Of a DNA stretch of 21,842 nt, positions 6,906-12,886 are shown piece by piece. Both the position numbers and the translations under genes were made by a program. Within the stretch, counting starts at the first letter, position 1, and the number at the start of each line of letters is the position of its first letter. The stretch is taken from assembly GCA_031253365.1 (NCBI GenBank), contig JAIRWE010000167.1:1-21842 (forward strand), written 5' to 3'. The DNA comes from Oscillospiraceae bacterium (lineage in GTDB: Bacteria > Bacillota > Clostridia > Oscillospirales > Ruminococcaceae). The notes under the pieces were generated by a model. It worked only from the letters and a program-made list of their open reading frames with translations, was not told the origin of the DNA and ran no database searches.

Positions 6906-6922
6906 CCGGGGGTGTCTTTCGG
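6906..6922 (+). promoter_or_regulatory. Conserved leader stem-loop, copy 1
   Basis: CCGGGGG (6906-6912) can pair with CTTTCGG (6916-6922) using three G-U pairs around a TGT loop. The same stem arms occur in the leader of the second surface gene with a different loop, inside a block from GGTAAATGCGA to GGCGGAATTTAT that is otherwise conserved. Function unknown; it may simply be part of the duplicated leader. Confidence 0.45.
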
Positions 6923-6967
6923 CGGAATTTATGAAATTTAACAAAAAATATTCGGAGGATTCTAAAC

Positions 6968-8263
6968 ATGAAGTTAAAGAAGTTTTTAGCGGGAATCGTC
7001 GCCTGCGCGGTTGCGTCGGGCTTTATGGTTTTCGCGGCGGGCGCGGAAAGGGAGACGTTCTACATCAGCACCGCCGACGGCGACAGCTATTCGCAGTACG
7101 CGGCTGACATTTCCGACCTTAAAGCGGGCGACAAGGGCGTGCTGACCTTTACGGCGGCGAGCAGCGGAGCGAGCGGCTACCGCGTGCGCTTGAACACGAG
7201 CGAAATCAGCGCCCCCGACGGCGGCGCGTGGAGCGACGGCGACGTTGTCGGCAGCAGCAGCACGGACGGAACGTCTGTTCCCGCCCTTATCAGCGAAGCG
7301 AACGGCACGTTTACCGTAACCTTTACGGTAACCGATGATGATTACTGGAAAAACGCGAACACCCTGTGGATTGTCGGTCTGTACGGGAGCAACGATTTCA
7401 CGCTCAGTGACGTCGCGCTCACCACCTCCGCCGACGCGGGACCCGGCGCCGAACCCGGCGACGGTCTGTTGCTCACAGGCAGAACCGCGAACTGGAACGC
7501 CGTGGACGTGATTGTTTCCACGCTCCCGGACGGCGTATATACGATTATCGTGGAATTAGCCTCCGACTCCGGGGCGCAGTTCGTCCTCGGTATGCCCGAC
7601 AGCCCTTGGAGGGAGCTTGCCAAGAGTACCGAAGCTAAAACGACCGACACCCTCGGCTACACCTTCACGGTAACCGACGGCAAAGCGAAGTTGATCGGGC
7701 TTGACGGCGAGGAAAGCGAACAAGCTAAAATCCGTATCCAAACCGTTGAGGCGGACGTCGATTTAGAGATTTTGAGCGTAACCGTTAAAGACGCCGCGGG
7801 GAAAGTCGTAATCGGCGAGGATGAATTTGCCGAGTTCGCGGCGGAATGTGCTTCGGACGGCGGTTCGACGACCGATTATTTCATTAACGCGGGGAACCCC
7901 GTGTTCGAGTATGACGGTGTCAGCTCCGCCGACGGCGACGACGATGATGACGATGACGACGACGACGATGACGACGACGACGACGATGATGACGACGACG
8001 ACGACGACGACGATTTCCCCTCAAACCCCAAAAACGGCGACGTGTACGATGACGAGTACGGCAACAAGTGGGTTTGGAACGGCTCGGATTGGGACTTGGA
8101 CTTCACCGGCGGCGGTAGCGCCGGCGGCGGAACCGGCGGCGGCGCGACCACGGGCGGCGACGACAAAGGCGGCGCCAACACCGGCGCGGGCGGCGTGGCG
8201 GTAGTTCTCGGCGCGGCTGTGCTTGCGGCGGGCGCGGTTGCCCTCTCCCGCAAGAGAAAATAA
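6968..8263 (+). CDS. Exported surface protein 1 with Asp tract and C-terminal anchor
   Basis: This is a 431-residue exported protein I cannot assign to a named family. Residues 1-26 are a signal peptide ending AAGA, with cleavage likely before ERETF. The mature part looks like two beta-rich modules (about 27-155 and 160-300), full of Thr, Ser and alternating hydrophobics. Next come a run of 26 aspartates (7937-8014), a short module PKNGDVYDDEYGNKWVWNGS-DW resembling a repeat unit seen in tail-fibre and adhesin-type proteins, a Gly/Thr-rich linker, GGANTG, a hydrophobic helix and SRKRK. That end resembles the NPxTG-type sortase signals of Clostridia, though the Pro is missing. GGAGG at 6954-6958 supports ATG 6968. 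The gene has its own promoter and terminator. Its two ends are nearly duplicated in the next gene. Confidence 0.82.
   Translation: MKLKKFLAGIVACAVASGFMVFAAGAERETFYISTADGDSYSQYAADISDLKAGDKGVLTFTAASSGASGYRVRLNTSEISAPDGGAWSDGDVVGSSSTDGTSVPALISEANGTFTVTFTVTDDDYWKNANTLWIVGLYGSNDFTLSDVALTTSADAGPGAEPGDGLLLTGRTANWNAVDVIVSTLPDGVYTIIVELASDSGAQFVLGMPDSPWRELAKSTEAKTTDTLGYTFTVTDGKAKLIGLDGEESEQAKIRIQTVEADVDLEILSVTVKDAAGKVVIGEDEFAEFAAECASDGGSTTDYFINAGNPVFEYDGVSSADGDDDDDDDDDDDDDDDDDDDDDDDDDDFPSNPKNGDVYDDEYGNKWVWNGSDWDLDFTGGGSAGGGTGGGATTGGDDKGGANTGAGGVAVVLGAAVLAAGAVALSRKRK
7937..8014 (+). repeat. (GAY)26 poly-aspartate tract
   Basis: Twenty-six consecutive Asp codons, mixing GAC and GAT, follow SSADG in surface protein 1. 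Its encoded strip is highly acidic and unlikely to fold. A similar tract of 36 codons occurs in the neighbouring gene. Confidence 0.95.
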
Positions 8264-8299
8264 TCAAAATTCATTTGATTTTGCTCCTTAAAAAGTGGG

Positions 8300-8337
8300 T
8301 GTCCTCGGGCTTATTGCCCGGGGGCATTCGCTTTTTT
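8300..8337 (+). terminator. Rho-independent terminator of surface-protein gene 1
   Basis: An 11-bp stem (8300-8310 with 8316-8326, two G-U pairs) around a TTATT loop is followed, after a 5-nt spacer, by TTTTTT at 8332-8337. Confidence 0.75.
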
Positions 8338-8385
8338 GAACAAAAATGTCAAATTCGCGTCAAAAACTTTGTTTGTTTTGCCATA

Positions 8386-8414
8386 TTGAAAATTATTTCG
8401 GTTTACGCTATAAT
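8386..8414 (+). promoter_or_regulatory. Promoter of surface-protein gene 2
   Basis: TTGAAA (8386-8391) and TATAAT (8409-8414) are separated by 17 bp. The promoter is a close duplicate of the one at 6861-6889, including the TTTTGCCATA upstream stretch and the sequence after the -10 box. Confidence 0.85.
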
Positions 8415-8430
8415 GTAATGGTAAATGCGA

Positions 8431-8449
8431 CCGGGGGGAAGTCTTTCGG
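8431..8449 (+). promoter_or_regulatory. Conserved leader stem-loop, copy 2
   Basis: CCGGGGG (8431-8437) and CTTTCGG (8443-8449) reproduce the stem arms seen at 6906-6922, while the loop is GAAGT instead of TGT. Arms kept and loop changed is what a conserved stem would show, but two copies are too few to prove it. Confidence 0.45.
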
Positions 8450-8488
8450 CGGAATTTATTAAAAAAAAATATTTGGAGGATTTTAACA

Positions 8489-9277
<789 letters not shown>

Positions 9278-9305
9278 TCGACATTATCCGCTTTCACAAA
9301 GATTT

Positions 9306-9366
9306 GGGCGAACGTCCCGGGGTAACACCCGGGGCGTTCGTCCGTCTTTTTTTTTTTTTTTTTTTT
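9306..9366 (+). terminator. Strong Rho-independent terminator of surface-protein gene 2
   Basis: A 16-bp GC-rich stem (9306-9321 with 9328-9343, two wobble pairs) around a 6-nt loop is followed by 20 consecutive T residues at 9347-9366. It sits just before the zinc-operon promoter and should insulate the two units. Confidence 0.95.
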
Positions 9367-9373
9367 GAAAAAT

Positions 9374-9402
9374 TTGACATCCGCGGGAAAATATGGTAGA
9401 AT
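9374..9402 (+). promoter_or_regulatory. Promoter of the zinc-uptake operon
   Basis: TTGACA (9374-9379) and TAGAAT (9397-9402) are separated by 17 bp, so transcription starts near 9409. The ATG at 9393 falls inside the promoter and cannot be the translation start. I did not find a palindromic Zur box of the Bacillus type around it. Confidence 0.85.
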
Positions 9403-9422
9403 TACGCCGTGAGGTGGCTTGC

Positions 9423-9770
9423 ATGGCGAATTTCGTTGGAACCCGCGAAAAACGAACCGCGAAAAGGTTGGCGGTTTCGGCTGTCTGTATTCTTTTCGTT
9501 GTCGGAATATTTTTTTCGACGGCGTTCGTTTTCGCGCATATCAACCATGAACACGTCCGCCTTCACGGTGAAAGCGACGCGGGGAACGCCTGCGCCGTAT
9601 GCCTTCGCTTAACGGCGATTATCGACCTGCTGAAAGCCGTTTCCGCCGCGTCGGTTTGCGCCGCGCTTGCGCTCGGCGTTTTCCGGGTCGTTCGCCGCGC
9701 GCCGAAGCCCGTCGGCTTTCGCGCGGGTTTCCGCACCCTTGTTTGCTTGAAAGTTCGGATAGACAATTAA
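9423..9770 (+). CDS. Small membrane protein with His/Cys motif at the head of the zinc operon
   Basis: This 115-residue protein has a hydrophobic segment at about 16-38, a short exposed stretch containing H39, H42, H44, H48 and a CAVC pair (C57, C60), then a second hydrophobic segment at about 70-88 and a basic tail. The order of a first membrane helix, histidines and a CxxC resembles small unnamed proteins I associate with zinc ABC transporter loci in Clostridia. A zinc-sensing, buffering or hand-over role is inference from position and ligand-type residues. ATG 9423 was chosen because GAGG lies at 9411-9414 and the longer frame would start inside the promoter. It is the first gene of the operon, 110 bp ahead of znuA. 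Confidence 0.65.
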   Translation: MANFVGTREKRTAKRLAVSAVCILFVVGIFFSTAFVFAHINHEHVRLHGESDAGNACAVCLRLTAIIDLLKAVSAASVCAALALGVFRVVRRAPKPVGFRAGFRTLVCLKVRIDN

Positions 9771-9880
9771 AGACCTCCGCGCAGGGCGATATTGCGCGCG
9801 TTTGGGGACGCTTCCCTTTTCGCGCCGTTATTTCCTTGCGTTTTTATGTGGAAATATAAAAACAAATGGAGGTATCTGAA

Positions 9881-10858
9881 ATGAAAAGACTAATCGCGGT
9901 TATGCTCGCGCTGCTGCTTGCGGCAGGCTGCGTGCAAGCCCCCGTTTCAACCGGCGGGGATAAGAAAATCAGCGTCGTATGCACGGTTTTCCCGCAGTAC
10001 GACTGGGTTCGCCAAATTGTCGGGAACAAGGCGAACGATATGGAAATAACCTTCCTTTTAGACGACAGGCTTGACCTGCACAGCTATCTGCCGACCGTCG
10101 AAGACCTTGTGAAAATCTCGACCTGCGACCTGTTTATCTATGTGGGCGGCGAATCCGACGAATGGGCGGAGGACGCGCTCAGGGACGCGGACAACAAGGA
10201 TATGCTGGTAATCAGCCTGCTTGACGAGCTTGGCGACGCGGCAAAGGAAGAAGAGGTTAAGGAAGGCATGGAAGAGGAAGAGGAAGAGGAAGAAGACGAG
10301 GACGACGACGAAGAAGAAGGTCCGGAATACGACGAACACGTATGGCTTTCCTTGAAGAACGCGAAAATCTTCTGCGCCGTCATTACCGACGCGCTTTCGT
10401 CGCTCGCGCCCGGCAACGCGAAGGAATATCAAAGCAACCTTGCCGCCTACACCGAAAAGCTGTCCGCGCTTGACGCGGAATATCAGGCGGCGGCAGACGC
10501 GGCAGACGTCAAAACGCTGGTATTCGGCGACCGTTTCCCCTTCCGCTATCTTACGGACGACTACGGGCTGGACTATTACGCCGCTTTTGTCGGCTGTTCC
10601 GCCGAAACCGAAGCGAGTTTTGAAACCATAGTGTTCCTCGCGAAAAAGGTGGACGAGCTGGGATTAAACACGGTCATGTCAATCGAAAGCTCGGACGGTT
10701 CAATCGCCGAAACCATCGTTAAAACCACGGCGGACAAGAACGGGCAAATCCTCGTGCTTGATTCCATGCAGTCGGTAACGGCAAGCGAGGCGAAAAGCGC
10801 GACCTATCTCTCGATTATGGAAAGCAACCTCGACGTGCTGAAAGAGGCGTTGAAATAA
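9881..10858 (+). CDS. znuA: Zinc ABC transporter substrate-binding lipoprotein
   Basis: This 325-residue cluster A-I metal-binding lipoprotein captures Zn2+ (or Mn2+) outside the membrane and delivers it to ZnuB. Residues 1-16 are a signal with lipobox LAAGC (C17 lipidated). Expected features are VFPQYDWVRQIVG, H67 in DLHSYLP, H153 in DEHVWLSLKNA, the FGDRFPFRYL segment where many homologues carry a third His, and ESSDGSIAETI late in the protein. The loop before H153, often His-rich in ZnuA/AdcA, is purely acidic here (E8-D-E-D3-E3, about 131-146). GGAGG at 9868-9872 favours ATG 9881 over 9866. It is followed after 14 bp by znuC. Zinc rather than manganese is inferred from the His ligands and operon form. 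Confidence 0.9.
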   Translation: MKRLIAVMLALLLAAGCVQAPVSTGGDKKISVVCTVFPQYDWVRQIVGNKANDMEITFLLDDRLDLHSYLPTVEDLVKISTCDLFIYVGGESDEWAEDALRDADNKDMLVISLLDELGDAAKEEEVKEGMEEEEEEEEDEDDDEEEGPEYDEHVWLSLKNAKIFCAVITDALSSLAPGNAKEYQSNLAAYTEKLSALDAEYQAAADAADVKTLVFGDRFPFRYLTDDYGLDYYAAFVGCSAETEASFETIVFLAKKVDELGLNTVMSIESSDGSIAETIVKTTADKNGQILVLDSMQSVTASEAKSATYLSIMESNLDVLKEALK

Positions 10859-10872
10859 AGGGGGGCGCGGTT

Positions 10873-11583
10873 ATGCCGCAGTTAATCTGCCGGGATTTGG
10901 CTTTGGGCTACGAAGGGAAGACGGTGGTTTCGGAACTGTCCTTCACGGTGAACGCGGGGGATTATCTGTGCGTCGTCGGTGAGAACGGCACGGGCAAAAG
11001 CACCCTGATGAAAACCATTCTGAAGCTTAAAACGCCCTTATCCGGGGAAATACAAATAAACGACGGTCTGTCCGCGAACGAAATAGGCTATCTTCCGCAG
11101 CAAACCGTAATACAAAAGGACTTCCCCGCCTCCGTGCGCGAGGTCGTGCGTTCCGGTTGCCTGAACCGCTGCGGCTTGCGCCCCTTTTACAACAAAGCCG
11201 AAAAGCAAATGGCGGAAGACAACATGGAAAAACTCGGAATCGCCCCCCTCGCGAAAAGCTGTTATCGGGAACTTTCGGGCGGTCAGCAGCAGCGCGCGCT
11301 CTTGGCGCGGGCGCTGTGCGCCGCCCGGAAAATCCTGTTGCTGGACGAACCGGCGGCGGGGCTTGACCCGAACGCGGCGGCGGAAATGTACGCCTTAATC
11401 GAGAAGCTGAACGGCGGCGGGATTACCGTGATTATGATTTCCCACGACGTCGCCGCCTGCGTAAAATACGCCTCGCACATTCTGCATATCGGCGCGGGTT
11501 CGGCTCTGTTTTTCGGAACGAAAGCGGACTATCTGAAAAGCGAGGCGGGGTGCGCTTACGCCGAAACGGGGGAAAAAACATGA
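10873..11583 (+). CDS. znuC: Zinc ABC transporter ATP-binding protein
   Basis: This 236-residue ABC ATPase powers metal import through ZnuB. Walker A is GENGTGKST (about residues 36-44), a Q-loop glutamine occurs in LPQQTVIQ, the signature is LSGGQQQRALLARAL, Walker B is ILLLDEPAAGLD, and the switch histidine is in MISHD. Length is standard for the family. GGGGGGCG lies just before ATG 10873. The stop overlaps the znuB start in ATGA (11580-11583), the usual coupling of ATPase and permease in these operons. Confidence 0.93.
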   Translation: MPQLICRDLALGYEGKTVVSELSFTVNAGDYLCVVGENGTGKSTLMKTILKLKTPLSGEIQINDGLSANEIGYLPQQTVIQKDFPASVREVVRSGCLNRCGLRPFYNKAEKQMAEDNMEKLGIAPLAKSCYRELSGGQQQRALLARALCAARKILLLDEPAAGLDPNAAAEMYALIEKLNGGGITVIMISHDVAACVKYASHILHIGAGSALFFGTKADYLKSEAGCAYAETGEKT

Positions 11584-12428
11584 CGGCAATAATGGACAAA
11601 CTCGCTTTCTATTTTCAGTATCCGCTTGTGCGTTACGCGCTGATTGTAAGCGTCTTAATCGCGCTTTGCTCCTCGCTTTTGGGCGTAACGCTGGTATTGA
11701 AGCGGTTCTCGCTTATCGGGGACGGGCTGTCGCGCGTCGCCTTCGGCGCCGCGGCTGTCGCCGCCGCGTTCAGCCTGAACGACGACTTCCTCATGGTCAT
11801 ACCGCTCACGGTAATATGCGCCGTCTTGCTGCTTCGCGCGGGGCAGAACGCCAAAATCAAGGGCGACGCGGCAATCGCCATGATTTCCTCGGGCGCGCTT
11901 GCCGGCGGGTATTTGATTATGAAGCTCTTCCCGAAAACCTCGAACGTCTCGCGCGACGTTTGCGCCACGCTGTTCGGCTCGGAAAAAATCCTGATGCTTA
12001 CCAAAACCGAAACATGGATGTGCGCGATTCTGTCGGCGGTCGTAATCGCAATATTCGCGATATTCTACCATAAAATCTTCGCCGTTACCTTCGACGAGGA
12101 TTTCTCCGCGGCGACCGGGCTCCGCGCGAAAGTCTACAACTCGATGCTTGCCGTCGTGAGCGGGGTGGTCGTCGTTCTGGCGATGAACATGGTGGGCGCT
12201 CTGCTGATTTCCGCTTTGCTGATATTTCCGGCTTTGTCAGCCATGCGGGTGTTCAAGAACTTCAAAGCCGTGACCGTATGCTCGATGCTCATATCGGTAA
12301 TTTGCGCGACGCTCGGCATTTTGATTTCCATCGTCGCCGGAACGCCGGTAGGCTCGACAATCGTCGTCGTATACGCGGCGGGGTTCTTCGTGTTCGGCGG
12401 CGCGGGAATTATCACAAGGAGGGGATAG
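11580..12428 (+). CDS. znuB: Zinc ABC transporter permease
   Basis: This 282-residue integral membrane protein of the ABC-3 family (ZnuB/MntB/AdcB) has about eight hydrophobic segments. The segments GVTLVLKRFSLIGDGLSRVAFGAAAVAA and GALLISALLIFPALSAM (each partly quoted) are typical of the family's cytoplasmic coupling region and of its late transmembrane part. It forms the metal channel with ZnuC as engine. ATG 11580 was chosen for the ATGA overlap with znuC and the upstream GGGGG; a further ATG at 11592 is less well placed. The following lipoprotein gene starts 2 bp after the stop, so the two are certainly co-transcribed. Confidence 0.92.
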   Translation: MTAIMDKLAFYFQYPLVRYALIVSVLIALCSSLLGVTLVLKRFSLIGDGLSRVAFGAAAVAAAFSLNDDFLMVIPLTVICAVLLLRAGQNAKIKGDAAIAMISSGALAGGYLIMKLFPKTSNVSRDVCATLFGSEKILMLTKTETWMCAILSAVVIAIFAIFYHKIFAVTFDEDFSAATGLRAKVYNSMLAVVSGVVVVLAMNMVGALLISALLIFPALSAMRVFKNFKAVTVCSMLISVICATLGILISIVAGTPVGSTIVVVYAAGFFVFGGAGIITRRG

Positions 12429-12430
12429 AA

Positions 12431-12886
12431 ATGAAAAGGCTTCTCTCGGTAATCTTATGCGTGGTCTGCGCGCTCCTCGCGGGGGGGTGCGGCGGTTCGG
12501 AAACCAAAACGCCGCCCGAAGGCGGCGGCGAAGGCGGCGTTGACGTGGACTTAACGGCTATGAGCAAAACGGTGGCGTATGCCGTAATCAACGAAATCAT
12601 GGCGAACCCCGGCGATTACATCGGGAAAACCGTCAAGATAAACGGCCCTTACGCCAACGAGTATTATGACAAAACCGACCTGTATTACCATTACGTGGTT
12701 ATCGAAGGCGACGGCGCCTGCTGTATCCAGTGGCTCGAGTTTATACGAAACGGCGACCACGCTTTCCCCGAAGACTATCCGCCGCAACAGGAAAAAATCC
12801 AGGTAACCGGCGTATTCGGCAGTTATGACGAACTCGGGGTTACCTACTACTACCTTGCCGCCGACGACATGACGGTGCTGGCTTAG
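12431..12886 (+). CDS. Lipoprotein of the zinc operon, unknown function
   Basis: This is a 151-residue lipoprotein with signal MKRLLSVILCVVCALLAGGC (lipidated C20) and a Gly/Glu linker. The folded part has the pattern NPGDYIGKTVKINGPY, then IEGDGACCIQW, GDHAFPEDYPP and IQVTGVFGSYDE, which suggests a small OB-like beta-barrel. Similar unnamed lipoproteins with the adjacent Cys pair (C97-C98 here) are, from memory, found at the end of zinc ABC operons in Clostridia. Only a 2-bp gap separates it from znuB, and GGAGGGG overlaps the znuB end, so it belongs to the operon. A role in metal capture or transfer at the membrane surface is inference. Its stop codon overlaps that of the convergent adhesin gene (12883-12886). 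Confidence 0.72.
   Translation: MKRLLSVILCVVCALLAGGCGGSETKTPPEGGGEGGVDVDLTAMSKTVAYAVINEIMANPGDYIGKTVKINGPYANEYYDKTDLYYHYVVIEGDGACCIQWLEFIRNGDHAFPEDYPPQQEKIQVTGVFGSYDELGVTYYYLAADDMTVLA

Noticed and set aside
6343..6944. Short open frames in the 6.3-6.9 kb control region as genes
   Set aside because: They run across the inverted-repeat element and promoters, lack ribosome binding sites and have unlikely compositions.
7876..8274. Long Ser-rich open frames antisense to both surface genes
   Set aside because: They are the reverse reading of the GAY codon tracts, which gives poly-Ser. They have no ribosome binding site or separate promoter.
9771..9880. Separate promoter between the small membrane protein and znuA
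   Set aside because: A TATAAA occurs, but no -35 box with acceptable spacing was found.
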